A DNA stretch of 64,000 nucleotides, taken from Candidula unifasciata. Lineage: Eukaryota; Mollusca; Gastropoda; Stylommatophora; Geomitridae. The notes beneath the pieces are model-generated. The model was not told the DNA's origin and ran no database searches. It was given only the letters and a program-made list of their open reading frames with translations. Made by a program: the position numbers and the translations under genes. Positions 34,858 to 46,691 of the stretch are shown here, piece after piece; position 1 is the first letter of the stretch, and every line of letters begins with the position of its first letter. The stretch is taken from positions 44,142 through 108,141 of the forward strand of contig CAJHNH020002450.1 in assembly GCA_905116865.2 (NCBI GenBank), written 5' to 3'.

Positions 34858-37800
34858 AGGGGACTGAGCCTCGAGAGGCAGGGGGTAAGAAGTGTTGGTG
34901 TTGTGGGTAGTGAGTTCCCCCTCCCCCTTACTTCACCCTAGGTCTAGTGAATATCTGTTCAAGAAAGGAGCGTCCATTGTGGTGTCAGCCTCTTGACCTA
35001 GCAAAACCTCTCTTACCTCAAGACCATTGTGCGTGGCGAAGAGTCACAGCCTCCCCGAGGTAGTCCTGGTAATTGGGGGTGCGAATCCCCAGGCAAAACA
35101 CAATGGATCTAGAGGAGCAAACCTCGGTAATAAACCCGGTGCACCACACCGTACTGCCCCCTGTGGGATGGAAGGAGCCAGAGGTGTGCTGAACAGTCTT
35201 AGGAATGGAAACAAGTATACTAACCCCCTGAATACCGGAAACTATCGTGAAGGCACAGGGACTCAGGACGTGACGATCCAGTTGCCCCAACTACTCATGC
35301 TTAGGCCATGCTTAGAGCCATGAAGAGCTCAGCGAAACCTGCAGGCAATCTGGTGGCGGGGAATGAGCACACTGTGAGCCCCACCTTAGCTACGTGTTAA
35401 AGGGAAAGGCAGAAACACAACCCATATTTCCTTTAGAACTGGTACAGGGCATTTCTAGCTGCTGCCCGGGGAGGTAGGTTATCCACAGACAACCCAGCAC
35501 CACAATGCCATAAATATGTCAAAATTTAAGAATACATACGAGATCGGTCGTCGCCTCGTCTATCAAGCCCGCGCCAGACAGTGGAAAACCAGGCTGTCAT
35601 GTGCGAAAAATTGGCTACTGGAAAATTTGAGATAAATAGGAAAATCAGACACCCCAGGAGGAGAAAGAGTGGGAGGGAGAGCAAAGGGAACTCAGACCGC
35701 ACAGCAAAAAATACACAGATGCTCAATAGTCTGCAGCTGAACAACTGTGGAATAAGAAATAAGAAACTTGAACTTGCCAAACTGCTAAACAACCACAGGG
35801 TACACGTGGCTGCCCTACAAGAAACCCTGCATAAAGAAACTGATCTGCATCTCACTGGATATACTAGTTATGCCTGTAAGTGCAATGACTGCCGGGGCAT
35901 AGTGACCGATATCAGAAATGGCATACAAGGAGATGTAACAATGCTGTTGACATTTCACCCTACAGATGTGCAAAAAAATAACTATCTGGCACAATGGAAG
36001 CAAATATACGATATACAACGTGTACAGCCCACCTCAGACAACTTGCAACATACCAGAACTATACAAGACACAGCACCATAAAACTCTTCTTGTTGGTGAC
36101 TTCAACGGACACTCGCCTCGCCATGTTGGGGTTACCCTGACTACAATAGCACAGGAAAATACATCGAAGATACTTGTGAAACAACTAACCTATTAGCGCT
36201 GCAGGACACGAGTCTACACCTACACTGTTACACAGGGCCCACCTATCTCTCAGCCGACCAGACCTGACCATCTGCTCATCCGACTTAGCAGACGCAAGCT
36301 ATCCCCAAGTCCTGGACGACATAGGAAGTGACCACAAACCTATACTCACAACTGTAAGCACCTCCGCTAAATTACGCTTCAAGCCGAGAACCCGTTGGAA
36401 TTTCCGAAAAGCAAACTGGAAACTATTTCAGGAAACATCTGACTGCCTCCTGGGAAGAATTGACAACAGCTGTGTGGAAACTTTTTGTGAAGATATAACA
36501 GAAGCAATCATGAATGCAGCGTCGAAAGCCATCCCAAGAATAAAGAAATTCAAAATACTATATCTGTAAGGAATAAAGCAAGAATATTGCTCGAAACTGC
36601 ACGTTCAACAGAAGCAAAGATCAAATACAATAAAGCATGTGCCAGAGTAAAGCTTGTAGTTAATAAGGCTAAAAGAGATAAATGGACAGAAACTTGCTCC
36701 AACTTAGACCTTAGACAGAATGGAAATAAAGCATGGACTTTAGTTAAAAACCTCCTCCGGAGAAAGTAGAAGGGTGAACCTAAAACCAGTGACAGATGGG
36801 AGTAAGACAATCACTGAAGACAAGAAGAAAGCAGAACATTTCAATCATTATTTTGCCTCAGTTAACAGAGCAGGTAAGCTGTCAGAACTCAATAGAACAC
36901 AGCTCTCTCAGTTGAAGAAACAAGAGAGAGCTCCAACAGCCAGCGACTCCCTTTTTGAAAATGAATTTAGCATGGATGAATTAGAGCAAGCCTTGAAGAA
37001 ATTAAAACCTAGAAAATCCCCAGGCCCAGATAAGATCAACAACGAAACGCTGCTACATCTTGACCGGTCTGGGAGAGAAGTAGTTCTCAGGCTTATTAAT
37101 AAAACATGGAGGTCAAGCTAACTTCTAAAGGCATGAAGAAATGCATATATCGTCCCCATTCTTAAAACCAAAAAGCCTCCAGATGACCCCAAAAGCTACC
37201 GCCCGATATCCTTAACATCATGCTTGGGCAAAGTTGCAGAAAGAATGATAAACAGGCGCTTATATTGGTTCCTAGAGAGTTCTGGTGTTCTATGCCATGA
37301 ACAGGCAGGCTTCAGAACCAACAGCTGTACAGAAGACCAGTTGTTCAGACTGACACAAAGAATACATGATGGCTTCCAGAATAAGAAACACACAGTGGCC
37401 GTCTTTGTCGACCTCCAGCAGGCCTATGACAGAGTATGGAGAAAAGGTCTCCTGATGAAGATGATGAGCATAGGAATACATGGCAGATTGTATAACTGGG
37501 TGAAATACTTTCTGATAGATAGAACAATCATGACTAAGATGCACAACGCAATCTCTTCTAAAGAAGTCTTGGAGGAGGGCTTGCCACAAGGCTCATCATT
37601 GAGCTGTACACTGTTCCTAATCTTTATCAATGACCTGCCAGAACAAATCAACGCCGAAAAAGCCTTGTACGCTGATGATCTAGCAATTTGGCAGAGTCAT
37701 GAAAATGTGGAAAGTGGAGCCCAAAGACGGAATGGAGACCTTAGAAGACTGCATGAGTACTGCCAAAGATGGAAACTCAAGGTTAACTGTGCAAAGACGG

Positions 37801-39430
37801 TCTACACAATCTTTACCAAAAGCCACTGAGTAGCAAGGAAGAATATAAACCTGAGGTTAGACAAACACCAAGTGATGAAAGAAGAGCATCCAACATACCT
37901 TGGAGTCACACTTGACCGGCAGCTCAGCCTCAAGAACCATATGGAAAAGGTCAGGAATAAGGCATTGAGGCGGTTACAGTTATTAAAGAGACTTGCAGGT
38001 ACATCATGGGGATTAGACAAGGAAACTCTGAGGGGCTTATGTCTAGGATATGTTCGCTCTGTGATAGAGTACAACAACTCACTGATTACAACTTGCTCCA
38101 AAACTAACCTAGAGATTCTTGACAGAGTACAAAATAAATGCCCTCCGATTAATCTGCGGAGCTATGCAGTCTACACCAACTGCTGCATGTGAAATCCATA
38201 CAAATATGGAACCCCTCGGGTTGCGGAGAGAAAAAGCCACTTTAGAAATTTATGAAAGATGTGTTAGAAAGAATCTTAACCATCCTAATAGACATCTTGT
38301 AGAAAACTGGGAATACAAACGAAGAATAAAGCACAAATCGGTTTTACACTGTGTTAATGAAATTCAGGACAGATACCACCTCCCAGAAAAACGTCAAGTA
38401 TTTCAGAATGTTGCATGAAACCTACCACCACATGCTCGCTTTAAAGCTCCAGAAGTCCGAATTAAATTGGTAGGCGAGGAAACCAAACAGTCCGACCAAA
38501 TCGCTCTTATGAACTCATCACTAAAGACCGTTGATTCTTACCCCCAAGAATGAATACATGTCTATACTGATAGATCAGCAGGTTACGGAATCTACATAGG
38601 TTATCCTTGTGGATCTGTTGGAGAGATTTTTGATGCATGCAGGGAATTCTGTTCAAATTATGAAGCTGAAATAATTGCACTGGAAACAGCAGTATACCAC
38701 CTAAAGACTGTAATAGATGTTTACCCTTCAAAGGTCCAAAATATTGTCATCTTCATAGATTTAATGTCTGCCCTTCAAGCTCTAGAGGGAAGTGAACGCT
38801 GCAAAACTGACATAGCCAAGATAATCCTGGATGCTGATCAGCTTATTACCTCATAAAACATCAGAATAGTAATTCAGTGGATTCCAGGTCACTCCGGCAC
38901 ACCAGGTAATGACAGAGCTGACAGACTGGCAAAGAAAGGAGTCACACAAGAACAACCACCTACAGCGACAACCCTCCAGACAGCAAAAACACTTATAAGA
39001 GCTATAAACAAAGAGACTTGGTTGAACAGATGGGCCATGGGAGACACTGGAAGAGAGGTTTTAGACATATGTCTGGCCCTGATCCTAATGACAGAATTAA
39101 CCATTTAACAAAAAGGGACCAGGCCACCATCTTCAGACTTAGAACGCAACATACTCCACTCAATGGACATCTAAACAGAATACAGCCACAACACTCCCCA
39201 GAGTGGCAGCTATGTAACTACTCCTACGAAACTGTTGAACACCATCTCTTTGAGTGCCCAAAACTCAGTGAGACAAGAAGAACGCTACTCCCTCCGAGAC
39301 CAGACAAGTGGAACACCTTGTACGGAGGAAAAGAACAGCTTGTCAAAACATGCAAATTCCACTACATGGCATTGGGCCAAAGGGCGAAAGCTCGTGCGCC
39401 GCTGGATCGATAACAACAACAACAACAACA
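34858..39430 (+). mobile_element. Complete I-type LINE with RNase H
   Basis: The 4.57-kb element is bounded by perfect 11-bp duplications and ends in an (AAC)n tail (39410-39430). About 0.7 kb of 5' leader precedes the protein. The endonuclease begins near 35725 (LQLNNCGIRNKKLELAKLL, then VAALQETLHKETDLHLTGY) and continues with LLVGDFNGHSP (36090). The RT has KSPGPDKINNE (37015), VFVDLQQAYDRVW (37404), GLPQGSSLS (37579) and catalytic YADDLAIW (37668). RNase H follows: VYTDRSAGYG (38557; the usual TDGS is TDRS), NYEAEIIALE, and WIPGHSGTPGNDRADRLAK (38880). The end is a Cys/His block, LCNYSYETVEHHLFECP (about 39212). The longest intact piece, 201 codons at 37224-37829, covers the RT core. Frameshifts near 35950, 36200, 36770 and 38190 and stops elsewhere make it inactive, yet it is the best-kept LINE here. 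Confidence 0.9.
37224..37829 (+). CDS. Reverse transcriptase core ORF of the complete LINE
   Basis: An uninterrupted 201-codon frame holds the RT fingers and palm: MGKVAERMINRRLYWFL (start of the RT), the first catalytic Asp in VFVDLQQAYD, the LPQGSSLS block, the YADD pair, and the thumb-proximal RWKLKVNCAKT. It would copy element RNA at the nicked target. The stretch is part of a longer ORF2 that is broken up- and downstream, so a complete protein cannot be made from this copy. The ATG is an internal methionine, not a true start. Confidence 0.85.
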   Translation: MGKVAERMINRRLYWFLESSGVLCHEQAGFRTNSCTEDQLFRLTQRIHDGFQNKKHTVAVFVDLQQAYDRVWRKGLLMKMMSIGIHGRLYNWVKYFLIDRTIMTKMHNAISSKEVLEEGLPQGSSLSCTLFLIFINDLPEQINAEKALYADDLAIWQSHENVESGAQRRNGDLRRLHEYCQRWKLKVNCAKTVYTIFTKSH

Positions 39431-39441
39431 ACCTATAGAGG
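39431..39441 (+). repeat. Target-site duplication, right copy
   Basis: ACCTATAGAGG, identical to 34847-34857. Confidence 0.9.
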
Positions 39442-39499
39442 TGAGTCCAATAATTAAATTTGCCCTATTAACATAGGGGTGATAAGTTCCGGCAAGTCT

Positions 39500-40100
39500 A
39501 AGTCGACAGAGATGTGGGCTGTCATGTGACAATACCTCCTCCTAAAGAAGAGTGTGCCCCGCGAATGAACAGCAGCCACACATGCCTATGCGTCTATAGA
39601 ATCAATACTATCAGCCTGTTCATCACCTTCAGTCTGTGAACCACAAGACAATGGGTGACGGCTTAAGAAATCTGCTTCTACATTCTGCTTTCCAGGAAAA
39701 TATTTCAAAGTAAAAGAATAAGGTTGCAGAAGTAAAGACCATCTCTGAGCCTCGGATTTAAGTGGGTGGACAAAGCCAAAATACTAGAGGTAGATAATCT
39801 GTAAGTACAATACCTGTATTCCAAGTAAATATGGGTAAAGATTTCTAAAAATTTACATTTCTCCACTCCATTACAAACAGACGGGCATCTCATAATGAAT
39901 ATGTTAAGTTCTAGGGGAGCTAAGGTTCTGACGATTCCACAAATGTACAGCTGAACTAGGTTCAATTACATATAGAGATGTAGGTGCTTGCCGAATCCAA
40001 TAGGCCAAATAAACCAGATCACAATACATGTACTCCTGGAATATTAGGATAAGGTGCCGTTGTGTCGAAAACACCTCTCTCTACACAGGAAGATTCTCGG
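39500..40100 (-). mobile_element. Gypsy-type LTR retrotransposon relic (RNase H end of pol)
   Basis: The minus strand reads FKIFPGKQNVEADFLSRHP near 39660-39720. This is the Y-x-PGK-x-N-x-x-AD-x-LSR block at the end of gypsy RNase H. Decayed frames upstream (near 39780-39990) are compatible with the earlier RNase H. Integrase is missing, and the complete I-type LINE lies immediately beyond. LTRs were not identified. Confidence 0.6.
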
Positions 40101-40715
40101 GTTGAAATTTGCACATCCAATGATTATTTTGAAAATCACCGAATAATTACTGTACTCAGTTAAACATTGGTTAGTCTAAAAGATTTATTTACTTGAACCA
40201 TAAAAATAAACGTAATTATTGACCAAAAACTCGGTTATCATTTGGTTTAATAAAATCCTATTTATTAAATTAATAATTTCTTATCGCCTGAAAAGACAAC
40301 AACGCATGTTTCTACTTATTTCCTGAAAGACAAAAAATGCAATAAGGAAAGTAAATCTTAGATCCCTTTTATTACTGTAGTTAACTGCTCTTGAAAAAAA
40401 AAAATTTTCATCAAATACACTTAGTTTTTCTTCAACCTTGACATGTTCACAACTTCAATAATCAGCTTTAAAAGTAATATAGGAAAAAAAAGTGGGATCT
40501 ATATGCATTCAGTCAAAATTGTTGTCAAACTAAATCAACAATTATCTGGCAATACATACAATAATATAAATCTAAATGTCATGAGGAATAACTGAAAATA
40601 GTACGAACTTCACCATCCCTCCCCCCCCCCCTCCCCACTTTTCCACCCACAAACAATATAAAATATTCACTTTAATTAAAAAGTTGCTCCCATTATTCAC
40701 CACATTTTAATTATT
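40101..40715. other. Unassigned AT-rich sequence
   Basis: Nothing recognised except a C-rich run at 40615-40640. Confidence 0.3.
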
Positions 40716-41500
40716 TTATTTGATCTGCTTTAAACTTTTCAGATAACTTCGAATCGTAGACGCGACCGAGCTTTTCACCGATTCCTCCAGAACCATGGGG
40801 ATACGATTCTCTACCATCATAAAACTGAATGCAGCCACCTTACTTTTTAGGATTGACAAACTTCTTGATTTTTGCGATTCAAACTGCATTCCACGCCATT
40901 CGACAACGCTGTCCAACCTTTTCATAATCGGACGAGCATCTTCGTCACTGGCCGTTATGATAGTTGTGTCATCAATAAATGTACACGACATCCTGTGGTC
41001 CCCAATCTGAAGGCCTTGCCCGTAGCCGGCAGCCCCGTCTAACATGACCTACATGGCTGGGTCTTTTGAACTGACCTGAACTCGCATGGACAGTTCGTGT
41101 AGATTATGTCACCAAACCGTGTTAGCTTGTCGCCTAGCGACTTTTTCCTAAATTCACGAATAATTTTCCCACACGAATCAACATCTAGCTTGCCCCACAA
41201 CACTCTATCGCTTGCAGGCAGAAACATGATCCTCAAACGCACTTCGTGCCCACACATAAGACCGCAAAAGTGCGCCTCTGTAATAGACGTCTTGGGCCTT
41301 TCCGGGCGACTGGGGTTCACAATGCCCGTCGTTCCCTGACGACTCATTACTTGAAGAGCAGCTGTGCGCTGATGCTTACTGCGTGGCGCACCCTTGCATT
41401 TTATCCTTCTAGCATACGTTCTCAGACCATGCAACCCCGTGAAGCTTCTTTCCAGATGCACATTGTCAGCTCGATCGTTGGACACAAATCAATACACGGG
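40716..41500 (-). mobile_element. Reverse transcriptase fragment of an unusual family
   Basis: The minus strand has FIDDTTIITASDEDARPIMK followed by VVEWRGMQFESQKSRSL. The (F/M)-x-DDTT block with W-x-x-M-x-F-x-x-x-KSRSL downstream is the palm of an RT family I remember from fish and invertebrate repeats, where DDTT replaces the usual YADD context. Upstream (41039-41485) a 148-codon frame continues in another register without a recognised motif. It is a fragment. Confidence 0.55.
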
Positions 41501-42109
41501 GATTAGTGGGGTCGTTACCGTTTAAATCAATAGAGATGGTTCCTTCATTCTGCCTCTCTTTCGAAGGACCCTGTGGGCATATTTCTTTGTTTGTAGCATT
41601 TGTAATCAGATAATTATACAGAGTTAATGGTGATCAGCCCGATCCCCAGTCGATCCTCTGTTTCCAAAGAGCCAGTTACACCCCTGCGCATCTGGGGCGC
41701 CATTCTTTCCAGGTGTCAAAGGTTCTATCCCGAGTGTCACCAGTCTATTCTTGTCGTTTGTGGACTCTATTTTTATCCCGGGATTTCATCCTTCCACCAA
41801 AAGTAATTGATTGGGTTTTTTAAATCATGTGTTAATACGAACTTTCGCCCATTACATGTGTGTATGTTGTGTATACGTTTCTCTGTACGTATCCGTATTT
41901 TGTATGTTTTTACATTTTTGTGTATGCATTTAACATCAATTTTTATGTATTTTTTCTTCTTGATATTTTAATTATGTGTATGGTTACATGAATATAACAT
42001 GCTCCACACACACACACACACAAAATGAGGAATGAATTGTGGATGTTTATAGGGTCTAATGTAAGCCTGGCCTGCGTGTCCAATTTGTAACATATGTTGA
42101 AAAACGTAC
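41501..42109. other. Unassigned sequence
   Basis: No coding signal; a short (CA)n at about 42006-42022. Confidence 0.3.
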
Positions 42110-42111
42110 TT

Positions 42112-42436
42112 TTACTTTTTCTTCTTCTTCTTCTTTTTCTTCTTCTTCTTCTTCTTCTTCTTCTTCTTCTTCTTCTTCTTCTTCTTCTTCTTCTTCTTCT
42201 TCTTCTTCTTCTTCTTCTTCTTCTTCTTCTTCTTCTTCTTCTTCTTCTTCTTCTTCTTCTTCTTTTTCTTCTTCTTCTTCTTCTTCTTCTTCTTCTTCTT
42301 CTTCTTCTTCTTCTTCTCTTCTTCTTCTTCTTTCTTCTTCTTCTTCTTCCTTCTTCTTCTTCTTCTTCTTCTTCTTCTTCTTCTTCTTTCTTCTTCTTCT
42401 TCTTCTTCTTCTTCTTCTTCTTCTTCTTCTCTTCTT

Positions 42437-42467
<31 letters not shown>

Positions 42468-42604
42468 TTCTTATTATTATTATTATTATTTATATTATTA
42501 TTAATTATTATTATTATTATTCTTTTTCTTCTTCTTCTCCTACTATACCTCCTCCTCCTTCTCCTCCTTCTTCTTTTTCTTTTTCTTCTTCTTCTCTTTT
42601 TTTT
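42112..42604. repeat. Long (CTT)n array with TTA and CCT variants
   Basis: About 350 bp of CTT with occasional phase slips is followed by TTA/TAT repeats (42466-42525) and CT-rich sequence. The 136-codon leucine/serine frame across it is only translated repeat. Confidence 0.95.
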
Positions 42605-43551
42605 TTCTTAAACAGACAAGATAACAAACAGCATGTAAACAACCAGTGTTAAAACAAATTAAATTCCACAATTAGGATTCGGTGGAGGCAATAACATCTA
42701 AGTGGCAGGTGTTCATAAATAATTCATCTTTCGTTTTAGCAGAAACGAAATACAATAGATTAGAGAGTTAGAGTAGAAAATAATTTACGTTGTTTGACGA
42801 CGTTACACATGTTTGTGTATGTATATATGCGAGTGTGCATTTATGTATGTATATATGTATGTGTGTGTGTGTGTGTGTGTGTGTTTATGTGTGTATATAT
42901 GTATATATGTGTGTATTATAAACAAACATTGAAACATTCATTAGCAAATGACTGGAGACAAAATATAAATAATAAATTAGATCAGTTTACTTTTTTGTTA
43001 CGTGACAAGGTTGACAGCACCTTAATAAATGTTTTAAAAAATACGAATACCCAACTCAAAACTAGGTAGTTTTAAAGCCATTACGTTCCAAAAACCCCCC
43101 CCCCCCCCCCCTCCCCCCCCCCCCTTTTTTCCACAGCCCTTTTCCCCCCTTTTTTCCCAATTCAAAGACGAAGAACTCATAAATGCATGGAACAAAAGAT
43201 AAACGTACTCGAAAACAAATATACAGTTTAAAAACAAACAAATGAAGACCGTTATGTCGGGCGAATTTTAGAAAGGCGGAAAGTCATAAATTTCTGGGCA
43301 ACCATTGGTACCAATAGTTACAAGGTAAAGAAGAGTGCGATAGATTTGACAAACGAAGAGATTAGGTCATAAAATCACTGACCATGCCTTTGATTTGGGA
43401 AACAAGGCCAGGAGGTACTATAAAAACAGACGTTTATGCCACAGGCCAACGTGGCTGGTATATATTCCATTCATCAAATTATGTATGTATGTAGATCAGT
43501 TATTCGATTCTTTATATATATATTTTTACTATACTGTATCATAACTTTCAG
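42605..43551. other. Intron sequence with GT and C tracts
   Basis: No recognised gene. (GT)n near 42858-42884, TA/GT mixture to 42915, and C runs at 43097-43125. It ends at the acceptor of exon D. Confidence 0.4.
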
Positions 43552-43656
43552 AATCGTTATAAGGTTTATCTCATTAGATGGAGATCTCTCACTCGAACGA
43601 TAAATGGTGGGCGCCTCGGATCCTACTACAGATTGGACAATGGTGGGATCATCACT
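43552..43656 (+). CDS. Exon D of the immunoglobulin-superfamily gene
   Basis: This is a predicted 105-bp exon of 35 codons, phase 0 in and out, between ATAACTTTCAG (ends 43551) and a textbook donor GTAAGT (43657). It matches the phase-0 exit of exon C. Only this frame is open. The peptide has KVYLIRW followed by RSLTRTINGG and a glycine/tyrosine-rich GSYYRLDNGG. Hydrophobic residues before a tryptophan (VYLIRW) suit the C strand of the Ig domain begun in exon C. Confidence 0.62.
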
Positions 43657-43859
43657 GTAAGTGGTAACATTTTGTCATGCACTGTCTAGTGTTAATGATT
43701 CTTGATGATGCGGGGGCATATAAAGCGAATGAGGTCATTCTAGGATTCTGAAGAAATCTTATGTCTAACACCTCAGACACTTGGTTTTTTTACATAAAAG
43801 TCCTATAAAGTCCTTGGACAATCAAAAGGAGCAACTCATTTGTTTTGAAAGACCTAAAG

Positions 43860-44060
43860 GCTTAAAGACAACTTATCACCAATATTAGTAAGTTTCTCTT
43901 AGATTTGCTTTGCGAAGATGGAAACCAGAACATGATTTGACCAGTGGAAAAATGTGTGGGGAGAGGAGAGGGGGGGAAAATAACGAGAGCCTTTTGCAAG
44001 CACACGAATTGATACATGCTGCTGAAGAACGCGCGTTGTAGAGATGTATGATCTCTGTGT
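43860..44060 (+). mobile_element. 3' fragment of the RTE-like LINE family
   Basis: In reverse it matches 25985-26190 (GCAGCATGTATCA, TTCGTGTGC, then the block around CAAAACATGTTCT). It is a short truncated piece in the opposite orientation to 25935-28255, lying between exon D and the next candidate exon. Confidence 0.6.
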
Positions 44061-44369
44061 TCTTGAGTGTGTGCCCGAGCATGTCCTTCTCTTTGAAAAT
44101 CAAGGGTCATCCTGATATTTTTAACAAAGTTTTGTGAAAGATCACATAATGATTAAACAAAGGCAGTTTTTGTTAAGAATGTGTGCAAAATATTCAGCTG
44201 ACAGTCTTCTATGCAAGTGTAGCATGAATACAACTCATCGTCAACTATGGTGGTCACGTGAAATTTCCTTCCACATCCTTCCATATCTGCCCTAGTATTA
44301 TTTTGATCACTCTAAGTACTTCCTTTTTGTGTTTTTAGAGGTTTTTTTTTTTTAATTCTACCCCTCCAG

Positions 44370-44448
44370 GTTTGCATTCTGCAGGATTAACATCACAGGG
44401 ATGAGAATCAGACTGGTGCAAATTCCAGAAACCTATTTCAGCCATATA
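44370..44448 (+). CDS. Candidate Ig exon (E-F strand type), phase not matched
   Basis: A very strong acceptor (a T tract, then CTACCCCTCCAG, ends 44369) precedes a frame reading RINITGMRIRLVQIPETYF and SHI. GTATCC at 44449 is a possible donor. The pattern (hydrophobic alternation G-M-R-I-R-L-x-x-I, then H-I-V-S-L) resembles the E and F strands expected after exon D. The open frame needs two bases from the preceding exon, whereas exon D leaves none. An alternative acceptor at 44397 would fit an alternative donor of exon D at 43665. It could be an alternative exon, a decayed exon, or chance. Confidence 0.35.
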
Positions 44449-44639
44449 GTATCCTTATATTTAGGCATCACAAACGGGTTACCCTTTCTCACTCCCTCTC
44501 TCCTTCTCTCTCATTCTCCATCTCCTCTCTCTGTTTTTCATATACAGCATCAGTATGTTCCTCCCTCATGTTAAATGGAATTTGTTGGTTCTTTTCAAAG
44601 CTTCACGTTAGTGATTCTGTCATACCATTTTGATTTGTG

Positions 44640-44870
44640 TGTTGACTGACTGACTGACTTACTACCCCACCAGGACATCACACAAGCGATAAACACCCGA
44701 TGACACAATGTGCCACCATGCGAGTGAAGATCACCGTGGACAGGTTTCATAAACCGCCTACAGCTCCAGGCCATACATATGACCAGGCTATATTGCGGCC
44801 CCTGGCAAGAGCCAGAGTAAGGCTTCAAATAATGAAAATTTCATCCTAAAAAGGACGGAAAGTAAAATTA
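44640..44870 (+). repeat. Interspersed repeat R1, copy 3 (longest)
   Basis: It starts with a (TGAC)n-like run, then CCCCACCAGGACATCACAC and AAGCGATAAACACCCGATGA, to GCGGCCCCTGGCAAGAGCC and a tail near AAAAGGACGGAA. About 230 bp, with no ORF and no tRNA-like boxes seen, so its class is unknown. Confidence 0.75.
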
Positions 44871-45004
44871 CAATTTGTGTGTTCTGCTTAGGCACCAGTT
44901 AAGGAACATTTGCAGAGGATTTTGATTAGTGATTGTTATGTGTTTTACCCAGTATCAGAATGGTTTCCTTAATGTCAGTTCACAGTTCAGCTTAACGTTA
45001 GCAC

Positions 45005-46691
45005 CACAAAATTACATCATGATTATTGTGCACCCAAATACACAAGGATCAAAGAGATCCAGGATTGTAAATTTCTGGTTTTTTGTGCAGTGGAGCACAC
45101 TAGCTGTTCTGCCTTGAGAGCTTGGTCTAGAACCCACAGGGCGAAAGAGGCACACTTAGGTTTAAGTCCCTTGATCGTGAAAACTGTTTCTACAGCCAAG
45201 ACAGTTGTTCGTGACCGAAGAGGCACACATTACAACGGATCTAACAGAGACAACCTTGATTTAAAAAACTAAGTCTACGGTGGACCTACGTGTCTATTGG
45301 CTGAATGACTGTGGGTTACATAGTGGAACGTCTGATTAGCGGGTGGGGCGGTGCCATGCGTATGGACTCAGTCAGGACATCCACTGCCTCTTTCCTAGCA
45401 ATACTAGTCGGACCGTTTACTTCCTGTATTTAAAAAATATTTCAAATGGATTTTGTACTTAATTATAAAAAGAATCATCGTTGGAGCTACTGGGAGCGTG
45501 ATCTGTGCCCTGGTACCATCGTCAGGTGGCAACGAAGAAAGTCGGAAGAGGAAAAGACGAGGACATGGAGAGAGAAGAAGGCATAGAAATAGGAGAGCCT
45601 GAGCCAGGAGAGTCAGCTAAAAATGCAGCGTTTGGGATTAAAGCATATTTAGAGTGGGTTACAGAAATTGTCGTAGTGTCAAGCAGAGAGGACGTGTACT
45701 GGAGAGACTGATTTACGACTTCGATACAATCATGCTGCAGGGATTAAACACAGATAGCTATGAGCTTCCTGGATAAATTAGTTATATATTAATCCTACCG
45801 GACAGGGGAGACATGGGCAATGTCTGCTGGTGAAGAATGGGGTGAAGAATGTGGTTCTTGACCTGAACCAATGGAATCATAGTACACTAGAGGCTCGGGT
45901 GTACAGACAGATAATGGGAGAATTTAGAAGATGTTTAAGCTGCTGTTGAATCGCTTGTCACAAAAGAAAATTGGAACGGGCTCAGAGAGTTAGAGAAAAT
46001 CCGGGACAATAGGCTCCTTATCTGTGGGAATTTCAATGCGCGGAACAGAGAATAGGAGAGTACTGCGGGAAAAAGACAGGGAAATGTTTAGCAGAGCTAA
46101 TGGGGGATGCAGACATAGTCTGTAAAAACGATGGTAGGCCAACTAGAATGGCAATGAGACCTAGCGATGCAGTCACAGCTATTGATTGGGCTTTTGTTAG
46201 CCAGTCGGCAGTGCTGGACACAGAATGGAGTGTCTTAGGCGATCATGGGAGTGACCATTTGCCCTGCTCAGTCTTTGCTTCCAAAGCTAGGAAGATCAGG
46301 GTAGTGATAACGAGCAAGACTTATAAGTATGAGGGGGATAGTACCCATTCTTGGACGCCTCCTACAGAAGGTATGCAGCAGAACAACCTCCTATGCTTTT
46401 GTGCAGCCTCCATGGCGGACCCAAGAAGTGGAACAGGCATGGAGAACAAAGCGAGCAGCAGCTGAGCGATTATAGAAAGTGCGAAAGCAAATCACAGGTT
46501 ACAAAAGGATGTCGAGAAGCTAAAAAAGAGATACAAAAGAAAAGGCGGATGAGTTCAAGCAGTGGGCAGCAGGAAAAAAAAGCACTAAATGGAAACATTG
46601 CATGAGCAATATTTGAAGGGATAAATCACTGGGTAGGTTATGGAAATTTCACAGATGCAAAGGAAGGATCTGCCAGTTACAACTAAGCTTT
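45005..46691 (+). mobile_element. Nimb-type LINE, 5' UTR and endonuclease part
   Basis: A roughly 650-bp 5' region (45005-45675) is colinear with 54535-55216. The endonuclease follows with VCKNDGRPTRMAM (46118), DWAFVSQSAVLDTEW and GDHGSDHLPCSVF near 46240. The D-N-A block (CGNFNARNRE, 46035) has lost its aspartate. The reading is interrupted at 46692-49375 by an oppositely oriented copy and appears to resume briefly after it. Confidence 0.78.

Noticed and set aside
35027..35323. ORF1 of the complete LINE
   Set aside because: The 98-codon frame has no zinc knuckle or coiled segment and looks like 5' leader.
42094..42504. 136-codon leucine/serine-rich open frame
   Set aside because: It is only the translation of the CTT microsatellite.
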